Below the pieces are notes generated by a model. The model ran no database searches, was not told the origin of the DNA, and saw nothing but the letters and a program-made list of their open reading frames with translations. Below are positions 34,828 to 43,102 of a DNA stretch of 64,000 nucleotides, in pieces; the first letter of the stretch is position 1, and each line of letters starts with the position of its first letter. The translations under genes were made by a program, and so were the position numbers. Origin of the DNA: Stutzerimonas degradans (lineage in GTDB: Bacteria; Pseudomonadota; Gammaproteobacteria; Pseudomonadales; Pseudomonadaceae); the NCBI RefSeq assembly GCF_024448505.1, contig NZ_JAMOHV010000004.1, forward strand, positions 186,001 through 250,000, written 5' to 3'.

Positions 34828-35568
34828 ATGGATGTTCTCAGCCTGATCGGGCTGGTGCTGGCCTTTGTCGCCATCGTCGGCGGCAATTTCCTCGAAGGCG
34901 GGCACATTTCCTCGTTGCTCAACGGGCCGGCCGCTCTCATCGTGCTGGGCGGCACCCTGGGCGCGGTGCTGCTGCAGACGCCAATCGCGGTGTTCATGCG
35001 TGCGGTGTCCATCGCGCGCTGGATCTTCTTCCCGCCGCGCATCGATATGAACGGAGGCATTCAACTGGTCACCGGCTGGAGCAACACCGCGCGCAAGGAG
35101 GGCCTGCTGGGCCTGGAGCCGGCGGCTGAAACCGAGCCCGATCCCTATGCGCGCAAGGGCCTGCAACTGCTGGTCGATGGCGCCGAGCCGGAAGTCATTC
35201 GCAGCATCCTCGAGGTCGACCTGTACACCCAGGAGAGCCGTGACCTGCGCGCGGCCAAGGTCTACGAGAGCATGGGCGGCTATGCGCCGACCGTTGGCAT
35301 CATCGGCGCGGTGATGGGCCTGATTCACGTGATGGGCAACCTCGCCGACCCCAGCCAGCTGGGCAACGGCATCGCCGTGGCGTTCGTCGCGACCATCTAC
35401 GGCGTCGGCGTGGCCAACCTGCTGGTGCTGCCGATCGGCAACAAGCTCAAGAGCGTGGTGCAGCGGCAGACTGCCTATCGCGAGATGCTGCTCGAAGGCG
35501 TGTTGTCGATCGCCGAGGGTGAGAACCCGCGTTCCATCGAAATGAAGCTGCAGGGCTTCATCGACTGA
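34828..35568 (+). CDS. motC: Flagellar stator protein MotC (MotA family)
   Basis: Proton-channel stator subunit. The 246-residue protein has four predicted transmembrane segments and the cytoplasmic loop typical of MotA proteins (EGLLGLEPAAETEPDPYARK, then EGENPRSIEMKLQGFID at the C-terminus). Channel helices include GGYAPTVGIIGAVMGLIHVM and VAFVATIYGVGVANLLVLP. Pseudomonas has two stators, MotAB and MotCD; location in the che cluster identifies this as MotC. It begins directly after the cheB stop. Confidence 0.95.
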   Translation: MDVLSLIGLVLAFVAIVGGNFLEGGHISSLLNGPAALIVLGGTLGAVLLQTPIAVFMRAVSIARWIFFPPRIDMNGGIQLVTGWSNTARKEGLLGLEPAAETEPDPYARKGLQLLVDGAEPEVIRSILEVDLYTQESRDLRAAKVYESMGGYAPTVGIIGAVMGLIHVMGNLADPSQLGNGIAVAFVATIYGVGVANLLVLPIGNKLKSVVQRQTAYREMLLEGVLSIAEGENPRSIEMKLQGFID

Positions 35569-35578
35569 GGCCGCCGCG

Positions 35579-36427
35579 ATGGCACGACGCAGACACGCCG
35601 AAGAGCATGAAAATCACGAGCGCTGGATGGTGTCCTACGCGGACTTCATTACCCTGCTGTTCGCCTTCTTCGTGGTGATGTACTCGATCTCGTCGGTGAA
35701 CGAGGGCAAGTACAAGATCCTCTCCGATTCATTGGTCGGCGTGTTCAACCAGGTGGATCGCGCGGTCAAGCCGATCCCTATCGGTGAGGAGCGGCCACGC
35801 ACCACCAGCCCGGCGCTGTCGGAGGTCGATCAGCCGACCGGGCAGTCGCTGCTGGAGCAGAGCGTCGCCGACCCGCTGCATAGCATTGCGCAGAGCATGC
35901 GCGAGACCTTCGGCGAGCTGATTGCCGACGGCCAGCTGACGGTGCGCGGCAACGAGCTGTGGATCGAGATCGAACTCAATTCCAGCCTGCTGTTTCCCAG
36001 CGGCGATGCCATTCCCAACGATCTGGCCTTCGATCTGATCGCCCAGGTGGCGGCGATTCTCGCGCCGTTCGACAACCCGATCCATGTCGAAGGGTTCACC
36101 GACAACCTGCCGATCAGCACCGCCAAGTTTCCGACCAACTGGGAGCTTTCCGCAGCGCGCGCCGGCAGCGTGGTGCGCATGCTGGCTGCCGATGGTGTCG
36201 ATCCGGCACGCATGGCGGCGGTGGGCTACGGCGAGTTCCAGCCGGTGGCGGACAATGCGACGCCCGAGGGACGCGCGCGCAATCGGCGTGTGGTGCTGGT
36301 GGTGTCGCGCAATCTCGACGTGCGCCGCAGCGTTACCGGCACCGGTAGCAGCAACGCGCGGGCGGACGCGGCGCTGCAGCGAGCTGGCACACAAACTGCA
36401 CCGGTCAGCGGCAATTCGGCGCACTAG
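35579..36427 (+). CDS. motD: Flagellar stator protein MotD (MotB family)
   Basis: Peptidoglycan-anchored partner of MotC. The 282-residue protein has a basic N-terminus and one transmembrane helix with the proton-binding aspartate at position 22 (WMVSYADFITLLFAFFVVMY). A periplasmic OmpA-like domain follows, with VEGFTDNLPISTAKFPTNWE, SAARAGSVVRML and GRARNRRVVLVVSR. The last 40 residues are low-complexity. The next gene starts 76 bases on. Confidence 0.96.
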   Translation: MARRRHAEEHENHERWMVSYADFITLLFAFFVVMYSISSVNEGKYKILSDSLVGVFNQVDRAVKPIPIGEERPRTTSPALSEVDQPTGQSLLEQSVADPLHSIAQSMRETFGELIADGQLTVRGNELWIEIELNSSLLFPSGDAIPNDLAFDLIAQVAAILAPFDNPIHVEGFTDNLPISTAKFPTNWELSAARAGSVVRMLAADGVDPARMAAVGYGEFQPVADNATPEGRARNRRVVLVVSRNLDVRRSVTGTGSSNARADAALQRAGTQTAPVSGNSAH

Positions 36428-36503
36428 GGCGCCTTCGTCAAATCACCGTCGTCGCGGGGCCTGGCAGTCGCCGGCCCGCTCGGATTCGGATGGAATGTGC
36501 GCA

Positions 36504-37292
36504 ATGAGAGTCTGGGCAGTAGCCAATCAAAAGGGCGGGGTGGGCAAGACCACCACGTCGATCGCACTGGCAGGCTTGCTCGCCGATGCGGGCAAGCGGG
36601 TGGTGGTGCTCGATCTCGACCCTCATGGGTCGATGACCAGCTATTTCGGCCATGACCCGGATAACCTCGAGCACAGCGTCTTCGATCTGTTTCAGCACAA
36701 CGGCAGCGTACCCGAGGGCTTGCCGTGGCAGTTGCTGCTGTCGACCAGTCATGAGCGTATCTCGCTGTTGCCGTCCAGTACCGTGCTCGCCACGCTGGAG
36801 CGCCAGTCGCCCGGGCAGAACGGTCTGGGCCTGGTCATCGCCAAGAGTCTGTCGCAGCTGTGGCAGGACTTCGATTACGCCATCATCGACAGCCCGCCGT
36901 TGCTCGGCGTATTGATGGTCAATGCGCTGGCGGCCAGCCAACAGCTGGTGATTCCGGTACAGACCGAATTCCTCGCGATGAAGGGGCTGGAGCGGATGGT
37001 CGGCACCCTCGCGATGATCAATCGCTCGCGCAAACAGCCGCTGCCTTATGTCATCGTGCCGACCCTGTTCGACCGCCGGACGCAGGCGTCGATGAATACC
37101 CTCAAGGTGTTGCGTGCCGGTTACCCGAACAGCCTGTGGCCAGCGTTCATCCCGATCGATACGCGCCTGCGCGACGCCAGCCGGGCGGGGCTCACGCCGT
37201 CGCAGTTCGACTCGGGCAGCCGGGCGGTGCTGGCGTACCGCGCGCTGCTCAAGCATCTGCTGTCACTGCAGACCTCGCCCGAGGCAGCCTGA
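36504..37292 (+). CDS. parC: ParA-family ATPase of the chemotaxis cluster, ParC-like
   Basis: A 262-residue MinD/ParA-type ATPase with deviant Walker A ANQKGGVGKTTTSIALAGLL, LDLDPHGSMTSYFG and Walker B DYAIIDSPPLLG. In Vibrio and Pseudomonas the homologue (ParC) places chemotaxis arrays at the old pole with ParP. The neighbouring CheW-like gene and cheW agree with that reading, and the symbol rests on this context (it should not be confused with topoisomerase IV). ATG at 36504 gives the usual MRVWAVANQKGG; an in-frame ATG nine bases upstream is possible. Confidence 0.88.
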   Translation: MRVWAVANQKGGVGKTTTSIALAGLLADAGKRVVVLDLDPHGSMTSYFGHDPDNLEHSVFDLFQHNGSVPEGLPWQLLLSTSHERISLLPSSTVLATLERQSPGQNGLGLVIAKSLSQLWQDFDYAIIDSPPLLGVLMVNALAASQQLVIPVQTEFLAMKGLERMVGTLAMINRSRKQPLPYVIVPTLFDRRTQASMNTLKVLRAGYPNSLWPAFIPIDTRLRDASRAGLTPSQFDSGSRAVLAYRALLKHLLSLQTSPEAA

Positions 37293-37379
37293 CATGCTGA
37301 CGAAGTGTCGGATGACCGGCTCAAGTTCGCCTTGGCACTGGCCGATAGCCTGTCTGAATTTTCAACAGAAGTGGGTCCC

Positions 37380-38177
37380 ATGAGCCGCGCCGTTCTCACC
37401 GAAACTCGCTCCCAGCTCGCGCTGCAGTCGTATCTCGATGCGCTGCTGCAGGACGCGACGGTCGAGCTGGCGGAGTCGGTCAGCCTGGACGAGTTCCAGG
37501 CCGCCGTGCTGGAGGAGCAGCAGCGCGATAACCTGCGCCAGGTCGAGACCGTTAGCGAGTTGCCGGCGGAAAGCCCGCCGGCGACCACGGTGGTCGCCGA
37601 GATTGCCGTGCCGGCTGCCGTAGTCGAGCCGGTCGTGGAGCTGAGCGTGGCGGCGGCATCGGCGGCTGAACCGCCGGCGCTCGACCCGCACCAGCCGCCC
37701 CAGTGGGGGGAGCAGCCGTTCGAGTGTCTGCTGTTCGATGTCGCCGGGCTGACCCTGGCCGTGCCGTTGGTCTGCCTCGGTTCGATCTACCCGCTGACGG
37801 GGCAGGAACTGACGCCACTGTTCGGCCAGCCGGACTGGTTTCTCGGCATATTGCCGAGCCACGCCGGCAATCTGAAGGTGCTGGATACCGCACGCTGGGT
37901 CATGCCCGACCGCTATCGCGATGACTTCCGCGAGGGCCTGCAGTACGTGATTTCCGTGCAAGGTTACGAATGGGGGTTGGCGGTGCATCAGGTCAGCCGC
38001 TCGATCCGTCTGGACCCGCGCGAAGTGAAATGGCGTACGCAGCGCAATCAGCGGCCGTGGCTGGCCGGTACGGTGATCGAACACATGTGCGCGCTGGTGG
38101 ATGTCACCGCGCTCGCCGAGCTGATCGCCAGTGGCGCGGTCAGGCAGCTGCACCCGGCATCGACAAGGAAACATTGA
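37380..38177 (+). CDS. parP: CheW-domain protein, ParP-like
   Basis: A 265-residue protein with a CheW-like domain in the C-terminal 140 residues (FECLLFDVAGLTLAVPLVCL, then LGILPSHAGNLKVLDTARWV). A variable Ala/Pro/Glu-rich N-terminal region resembles ParP proteins, which join chemoreceptor arrays to ParC. Start is uncertain. The frame is open from a GTG at 37305, but third-position GC drops in that stretch; the ATG at 37380 has a gaagtggg stretch upstream and begins a segment (LQSYLDALLQDAT) like relatives. It lies between the ParA-like gene and cheW. Confidence 0.82.
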   Translation: MSRAVLTETRSQLALQSYLDALLQDATVELAESVSLDEFQAAVLEEQQRDNLRQVETVSELPAESPPATTVVAEIAVPAAVVEPVVELSVAAASAAEPPALDPHQPPQWGEQPFECLLFDVAGLTLAVPLVCLGSIYPLTGQELTPLFGQPDWFLGILPSHAGNLKVLDTARWVMPDRYRDDFREGLQYVISVQGYEWGLAVHQVSRSIRLDPREVKWRTQRNQRPWLAGTVIEHMCALVDVTALAELIASGAVRQLHPASTRKH

Positions 38178-38262
38178 GATTGATACGCGCCGGACGCATC
38201 CGTCGGCTCCGGTGCAACCGACAAATCGACCGCTGCGGCGGTATCTGAAAAAGGGTGGGACT

Positions 38263-38742
38263 ATGAAGATGACGTCTGCGCAGGGTTCCGATGATCCTGT
38301 CCTGCAATGGGTAACCTTCCGTCTGGACAACGAGACCTACGGCATCAATGTGATGCAGGTGCAGGAAGTGTTGCGCTATACCGAAATTGCGCCGGTCCCT
38401 GGTGCGCCGAGCTACGTGCTGGGCATCATCAACCTGCGCGGTAATGTGGTCACGGTGATCGACACGCGCCAGCGCTTCGGTCTGGCACCGGCGCCGGTTT
38501 CCGACAACACGCGCATCGTGATCATCGAGGCCGACCGTCAGGTCATCGGCATCATGGTCGACAGCGTCGCCGAGGTGGTTTATCTGCGTCAGTCGGAAAT
38601 CGAGACCGCGCCGAACGTGGGTAACGACGAATCGGCCAAGTTCATTCAGGGTGTGTGCAACAAGAACGGTGAGCTGCTGATCCTGGTTGAACTGGACAAG
38701 ATGATGACGGAAGAGGAATGGGCGGAACTTGAGAGCATCTGA
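38263..38742 (+). CDS. cheW: Chemotaxis coupling protein CheW
   Basis: Links CheA to chemoreceptors. The 159-residue protein has the SH3-like double barrel with WVTFRLDNETYGINVMQVQE, PSYVLGIINLRGNVVTVIDT and VGIMVDSV-type core (VIGIMVDSVAEVV). gggtggga precedes the ATG at 38263; the longer open frame would overlap the ParP-like gene. It is followed three bases later by the DUF2802 gene. Confidence 0.97.
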   Translation: MKMTSAQGSDDPVLQWVTFRLDNETYGINVMQVQEVLRYTEIAPVPGAPSYVLGIINLRGNVVTVIDTRQRFGLAPAPVSDNTRIVIIEADRQVIGIMVDSVAEVVYLRQSEIETAPNVGNDESAKFIQGVCNKNGELLILVELDKMMTEEEWAELESI

Positions 38743-38745
38743 TCC

Positions 38746-39156
38746 ATGCTGATCGTGTCGCTGGTCGCGTCGGTCGTCGCCCTGGCCCTCGGTTGCCTGG
38801 GGCTACTGGGCTTCTGCGTGTGGCTGCTGCGCCAGCAGCGGCGCCAGGCTGAAGAACAGGCCAAGCGCGACGCTGTCCGCGACCGACGCATCAAGGATCT
38901 GGTCCAGCAACTGGACGTCTACGCCGAAGGCAGTGCGCGCATGGGCGATCGGCTCGAGGAGCTGGCCCGCCTGGTGGCGCCGCTTCCGGACAAGCTGGTG
39001 CAGCTCGAGCAGCGCGATCCCAACAATTTCTCGTTCAGCCAGGCCGCCAAACTGGTTGGCATGGGCGCCAGCGTGGACGACCTCACGCATTCCTGCGGCC
39101 TCTCGCAATCCGAGGCCGAGCTGATGAGCAAGCTGCACAAGGCGCGCAAGCCCTGA
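38746..39156 (+). CDS. DUF2802 membrane protein of the chemotaxis cluster
   Basis: A 136-residue protein with one N-terminal transmembrane helix (about 2-26), a charged coiled-coil segment (RRQAEEQAKRDAVRDRRIKD, then VQQLDVYAEGS) and a short C-terminal HTH-like segment (FSQAAKLVGMGASVDDLTHSC). That layout is typical of DUF2802, which regularly follows cheW in pseudomonads. Biochemical function is unknown. It is probably co-transcribed with cheW. Confidence 0.8.
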   Translation: MLIVSLVASVVALALGCLGLLGFCVWLLRQQRRQAEEQAKRDAVRDRRIKDLVQQLDVYAEGSARMGDRLEELARLVAPLPDKLVQLEQRDPNNFSFSQAAKLVGMGASVDDLTHSCGLSQSEAELMSKLHKARKP

Positions 39157-39275
39157 CAGCTGGCCATGCGTCGCCCGCTGACGTGTTGGTTGGAACCTCG
39201 CCTCGCCGTATTTCTCCAAATCTCCACGAGCTTTGCTGCGCGGTGCAGTCGCCGCGGGCCGAGGAGGCGTGGGCG

Positions 39276-39716
39276 ATGGTGCGCGTACTGATTCTGCTGC
39301 TGTGCATGGTGCCGCTGAGTGGGCTGACGCGGGAGGCGCCACAGGAAGTGCATGGCGCGCTGACGGTGAATGCTCACCAGGCCAAACGTCTGCACGAGCT
39401 GGGCGCGATGTTCGTCGATATCCGCCCCATGCGCGAGTGGACCTGGGGGCATGTGCAGGGTGCGCTGCACCTCGATCTGGCGACGGGCTTCGGCATCCTG
39501 GCGAGCCAGAACATTCCGCGCAGCGTGCCGCTGGTGATCTATTGCGACAGCGAAATCTGCCCCGGCAGTGCGCAGGCTGCGCGGATGGCGGTGGCGTGGG
39601 GATATCGCCAGGTCTTCTATTTCCGCGACGGCTATTTCGCCTGGCAGCTGGAAGATTTCCCGCAGGAGAAAGGCAGCGACGACACCTACACCGCGCTCAG
39701 CGCTCTGGTGCGTTGA
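39276..39716 (+). CDS. Exported rhodanese-like domain protein
   Basis: A 146-residue predicted periplasmic protein with a Sec signal (MVRVLILLLCMVPLSGL and on) and one rhodanese fold. VDIRPMREWTWGHVQGALHL is the conserved substrate-site strand, and the active loop contains IYCDSEICPGS with Cys in the catalytic position. Rhodaneses transfer sulfane sulfur or serve as binding domains; which applies here is unknown. gaggagg lies eight bases before the ATG. Its 3' end overlaps the convergent FlhB-like gene by 20 bases. Confidence 0.8.
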   Translation: MVRVLILLLCMVPLSGLTREAPQEVHGALTVNAHQAKRLHELGAMFVDIRPMREWTWGHVQGALHLDLATGFGILASQNIPRSVPLVIYCDSEICPGSAQAARMAVAWGYRQVFYFRDGYFAWQLEDFPQEKGSDDTYTALSALVR

Positions 39717-40023
39717 GCAGCGGTGGCAACGCGGCGGGCGCCGCTTGCGGATCGAAGTCAGCAGGGCGCTTGCCTTTGAGATACCAGGCGAAGGCGATGA
39801 TCTCCGCGATTACGCGATACAGTTCCGGCGGGATCTCGTCGCCCAGCTCCAGGCGCGCGAGCAGCTTGACCAGCTCGGCGTTTTCGTAGATCGGCACCTC
39901 GTGTTCGCGGGCGATCGCCAGAATCATCTCCGCCAGTTCGTCGTCGCCCTTGGCGCTCAGGGTTGGGGTATGCCGGCCATCGTAACTGAGGGCAATCGCC
40001 TGGCGTGGCTGCTGGTCGTTCAT
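39697..40023 (-). CDS. FlhB C-terminal-domain orphan (FhlB/FlhX-like)
   Basis: A 108-residue soluble protein aligning with the part of FlhB that follows the autocleavage site: QAIALSYDGRHTPTLSAKG corresponds to FAVALKYDGDKGGAPRLVAKG, and IPPELYRVIAEIIAFAWYLK to IPAGLYLAVAQVLAYVYQL. It lacks the NPTH motif and all membrane segments. In other bacteria such stand-alone FlhB-C proteins can substitute for the cleaved C domain of FlhB. It overlaps the upstream second FliK gene by four bases, so they form one transcription unit. Confidence 0.85.
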   Translation of the reverse strand: MNDQQPRQAIALSYDGRHTPTLSAKGDDELAEMILAIAREHEVPIYENAELVKLLARLELGDEIPPELYRVIAEIIAFAWYLKGKRPADFDPQAAPAALPPLLNAPER

Positions 40024-41564
40024 GCGGTTTCATCCACGAAACGCTGATCCAGCGACGTACGCGGTCCCTGCGGTGGCACCCCTTGCCGACAGGCCAGCTC
40101 GCCGACGTTGAGACCGGCGGCTTGCAGGCGTTCGCGCAGATGTTCGAGTTCGCTGGCGATCAGCTCGGCGGTTTCGCCGCGTTCGGCCCACAGCTGGCTG
40201 GACAGGCTGCCGCGCAGCAGCTGTGCCTGGACCTGCAAGGGGCCCAAGGGCTGGATGTCGAAAGCCAGTTCGATCTTCCAGAGCGTGTCCGGTTGTTCCT
40301 TGTCGCGCTGGCGCTGGCTCTGCTCGCGCTGCACTTTGATCTGCAGGGGCACGATGTCGCGCTGGTCGCGCATCGGTACCTCCAGCTGCCAGGTCGTCAG
40401 CTGGACACCATCCGGTAGCGTTTGCGTCTGCGCCAGACTCGACAGTTGATGCGTCTGCAGGCGTGAGACCGCGGCCGCGGCGAGCTTGAGCAGCAGCTCC
40501 AGATCAGCCTGTTCGTCCTGACCATCCGGCAGCTTGCCGCCCAGCGGACTGCCGCCGAGGGGAAAGCCCAACGCCAGCTGGCGTGCATTGTTCTGGCCGA
40601 GAGCCCCCAGCGCGCTACGGGCAAATGCCGGCAACGCCTGGCCGGTTGCCGCGCCCAGCTGTGCCGCGGCCTGCGGAGTGCTGCCCAGCAGGTTGGGCAG
40701 CTGCGCCATCAGCCTCAGCAGTGCGGCCTTGAGATCGCCGGCGACCCCGGCGGTGTGCCCGCTCAGCAAATGTGCCTCGAGAAACGCTCCGCTGGCGGCG
40801 AAGGCCCGGGCCACCCCTTGAGGATCGCTTAGTTGCTGGACGCCGGGTAGCAGGCCGAGGAGCTTTCCGGCGGCGTCGCGCAGGCCGTCGGGCAGCGTAT
40901 TGCCGAGCGCCGCCAAGGCTTGGAAAACACCACTCAGCGGTGCCTGCCGACCGTGCTGGGCAGCCAGCTGCTGGCCGAGCAGCAGCCGGTCGAACAGGCC
41001 GCTCAACGGCACGAAGCTCAATGCCTGGCTGCCCTGGACCTGGGCCGTCAGCAGGCTGCCGAGTGCCAGCGGGGTGCTGGTCTCGAGCTGCAGTTTCTGC
41101 CCGGCCAGCGGGGAGTTGAGCAGGCTGAGCACGACCTGGAATGTGGGGCGGCCATCGCCGCCAGTCTGCTGGCCGGTGGCGATCACCTTGCCTTGCAGGA
41201 TGCTGCCGGCCGGCAGCAGTGCCAGGTCGATGCTCTGTAGCGGCTGGTTGCGCCCCGGTTGCGGCTGCGCCAGCAGCCGGCTATCCGACAGCGCCGCTAC
41301 TGCGTAGCTGGCGCCGGGCAGCACCGGGCGTGGACTCTGGGCTTCGACGGTGGCCTGGCGGCCGTTCTCCAGCGTCAGGCGCAACACCAGCTGGAAGCTC
41401 TGCGCGGTTTCCTTGACGGAGACGACCTCGGCCTGCGCGCTCTCGCCCGCTCCCAGCAGGCCCTGCATCGGCTGCAGCAACCTGAGCGCCACATCGAGCG
41501 CGGCAGTACTGGCGCGCGGGGTGGTGGGCGGCGGGACGGGAGAAGCGCTCTTGATCTCGGTCAT
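40020..41564 (-). CDS. Second FliK-like hook-length control protein
   Basis: A 514-residue protein with a long Leu/Gln/Ala-rich N-terminal region and a C-terminal FliK hook domain (about 375-490). That domain has TWQLEVPMRDQRDIVPLQIK, WKIELAFDIQPLGPLQVQAQ and LEHLRERLQAAGLNVGELAC. It shows little similarity to the canonical FliK at 17506 outside the general domain shape. A gagg site is five bases before the ATG. The stop overlaps the FlhB-C orphan, pairing a FliK-like ruler with its FlhB-like target. Whether it serves the same flagellum is unknown. Confidence 0.82.
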   Translation of the reverse strand: MTEIKSASPVPPPTTPRASTAALDVALRLLQPMQGLLGAGESAQAEVVSVKETAQSFQLVLRLTLENGRQATVEAQSPRPVLPGASYAVAALSDSRLLAQPQPGRNQPLQSIDLALLPAGSILQGKVIATGQQTGGDGRPTFQVVLSLLNSPLAGQKLQLETSTPLALGSLLTAQVQGSQALSFVPLSGLFDRLLLGQQLAAQHGRQAPLSGVFQALAALGNTLPDGLRDAAGKLLGLLPGVQQLSDPQGVARAFAASGAFLEAHLLSGHTAGVAGDLKAALLRLMAQLPNLLGSTPQAAAQLGAATGQALPAFARSALGALGQNNARQLALGFPLGGSPLGGKLPDGQDEQADLELLLKLAAAAVSRLQTHQLSSLAQTQTLPDGVQLTTWQLEVPMRDQRDIVPLQIKVQREQSQRQRDKEQPDTLWKIELAFDIQPLGPLQVQAQLLRGSLSSQLWAERGETAELIASELEHLRERLQAAGLNVGELACRQGVPPQGPRTSLDQRFVDETA

Positions 41565-41626
41565 TTTTCCTCAAATGCTCTTACAACCTTTCGCTTCCGC
41601 AGCCTTTGGTGCAAGGGGTTGCCATG

Positions 41627-41632
41627 TATAAT
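41627..41632 (+). promoter_or_regulatory. Candidate -10 element of the ccm operon
   Basis: TATAAT on the plus strand, 70 bases before the ccmA start. The best -35 at suitable distance (TTTGGT, 16 bases upstream) is weak, so this is a partial promoter call. Confidence 0.45.
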
Positions 41633-41647
41633 TCCGACCGCCCTCGG

Positions 41648-41673
41648 GTGGCCGCCTGAATTATAGCGGCCAC
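41648..41673 (+). promoter_or_regulatory. Leader hairpin of the ccm operon
   Basis: Perfect eight-base arms GTGGCCGC/GCGGCCAC around a ten-base loop, between the candidate ccm -10 element and ccmA. The loop contains ATTATA, i.e. a TATAAT on the opposite strand. It could be a 5' leader structure or a repressor site controlling both divergent operons. Confidence 0.5.
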
Positions 41674-41689
41674 GCTCTTTTCATCTTGA
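41661..41689 (-). promoter_or_regulatory. Candidate sigma28 (FliA) promoter of the second-FliK operon
   Basis: On the minus strand TCAAG, fourteen bases, then GCCGCTATAA. This is close to the sigma28 consensus TCAAG/TAAA-N14-15-GCCGATAA, with mismatches at the fifth and eighth -10 positions. It ends 97 bases before the FliK-like start codon and overlaps the ccmA leader hairpin. Confidence 0.5.
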
Positions 41690-41701
41690 GGTATCGCCGG
41701 C

Positions 41702-42337
41702 GTGTCAAATCCCTTTCTCGAAGCTGTGGCGCTCGCCTGTGAGCGGGATTGGCGCTTGCTGTTCGAGCAGCTCGAATTGCGCCTGGAGAAAGGCCAGATG
41801 CTGCAGATATCCGGCCCCAACGGCAGCGGCAAGACCAGTCTGCTGCGTCTGCTCTGCGGACTGATGCAGCCGACCGCCGGGCAAATCCTGCTCCAGGGCC
41901 AGCCTCTGGAGTCCCAGCGTAGCGAACTGGCGCGCAACCTGCTGTGGATCGGCCATGCTGCCGGCATCAAGGGGCTGCTCACGCCGGAGGAGAATCTCGC
42001 CTGGCTCTGCGCCTTGCACCAGCCGGCCGACCGCGAGGCGATCTGGCAGGCGCTGGCGCAGGTCGGTCTGCGCGGCTTCGAGGACGTACCCTGCCACACG
42101 CTTTCTGCCGGCCAGCAGCGCCGCGTCGCTCTGGCGCGGCTGTATCTGGCGCCGCCGCCGTTGTGGATTCTCGACGAACCGTTCACCGCGCTCGACAAGC
42201 ACGGTGTGGCCCAGCTGGAAGCCCATCTGGCGCGTCACTGCGAGCAGGGCGGTCTGGTGGTACTCACCACGCATCACACGCTGACGGAAAAACCGGCCGG
42301 CTACCGTGAACTGGATCTGGGGCAGCGGGCCGCATGA
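41702..42337 (+). CDS. ccmA: Heme exporter ATP-binding protein CcmA
   Basis: ATPase of the CcmABC transporter that releases holo-CcmE during System I cytochrome c maturation. The 211-residue protein has Walker [20 protein letters not shown], the signature [14 protein letters not shown], Walker B LWILDEPF and a switch His in VLTTHH. Start is GTG; the next gene overlaps by four bases. First gene of ccmABCDEFGHI. Confidence 0.97.
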   Translation: MSNPFLEAVALACERDWRLLFEQLELRLEKGQMLQISGPNGSGKTSLLRLLCGLMQPTAGQILLQGQPLESQRSELARNLLWIGHAAGIKGLLTPEENLAWLCALHQPADREAIWQALAQVGLRGFEDVPCHTLSAGQQRRVALARLYLAPPPLWILDEPFTALDKHGVAQLEAHLARHCEQGGLVVLTTHHTLTEKPAGYRELDLGQRAA

Positions 42338-43005
42338 GCAGCGTCTTCACTCTTCTGTTGGCTCGCGAGGCGCGCCTGCTGTTTCGCCGCCCGGCCGAGC
42401 TGGCCAACCCGCTGGTGTTCTTCGCCATCGTCATTGCGCTGTTTCCGCTGGCGGTCGGCCCAGAGTCGCAATTGTTGCAGACGATTTCGCCCGGGCTGGT
42501 ATGGGTCGCGGCGCTGTTGGCCGTGCTGCTCTCGCTGGACGGGCTGTTTCGCAGCGATTTCGAGGACGGTTCACTCGAGCAGTGGGTCGTTTCGCCGCAC
42601 CCGCTGGCGCTTCTGGTGCTCGCCAAGGTGCTGGCACACTGGCTGTTCTCGGGGCTGGCGTTGGTCTTGCTGGCTCCCTTGCTCGGGCTGATGCTCGGCC
42701 TGCCGATGAGCGCGATGCCGGTGTTGCTGCTGTCGCTGCTGCTGGGGACGCCGATCCTCAGTCTGCTCGGCGCGGTCGGCGCGGCGCTGACCGTTGGCCT
42801 CAAGCGTGGTGGCTTGTTGCTCGCGCTGTTGATTCTGCCCTTGTACATCCCGGTGCTGATTCTTGGCAGCGGGGCTCTGCAGGCGGCCTTGCAGGGACTG
42901 CCCGCCGCCGGCCATCTGTTATGGCTGGCCAGCCTGACCGCCCTGGCGGTTACTCTGACCCCCTTTGCGATTGCCGCCGGGCTGAAGATCAGCGTCGGCG
43001 AGTAG
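42334..43005 (+). CDS. ccmB: Heme exporter membrane protein CcmB
   Basis: A 223-residue membrane subunit with about six transmembrane helices. [20 protein letters not shown] at the N-terminus, [20 protein letters not shown] and [19 protein letters not shown] are typical of CcmB. It overlaps ccmA by four bases and precedes ccmC by 97 bases. Confidence 0.96.
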   Translation: MSSVFTLLLAREARLLFRRPAELANPLVFFAIVIALFPLAVGPESQLLQTISPGLVWVAALLAVLLSLDGLFRSDFEDGSLEQWVVSPHPLALLVLAKVLAHWLFSGLALVLLAPLLGLMLGLPMSAMPVLLLSLLLGTPILSLLGAVGAALTVGLKRGGLLLALLILPLYIPVLILGSGALQAALQGLPAAGHLLWLASLTALAVTLTPFAIAAGLKISVGE

Positions 43006-43102
43006 CGGTACATAACGCCGGCCGGAGTCGCTAAGCTCATCCGGCCGCTGAAACGGATTGTCGAGGCCGGGTTGTCGGTCTCTAACCACGATGAGTCATT
43101 CG

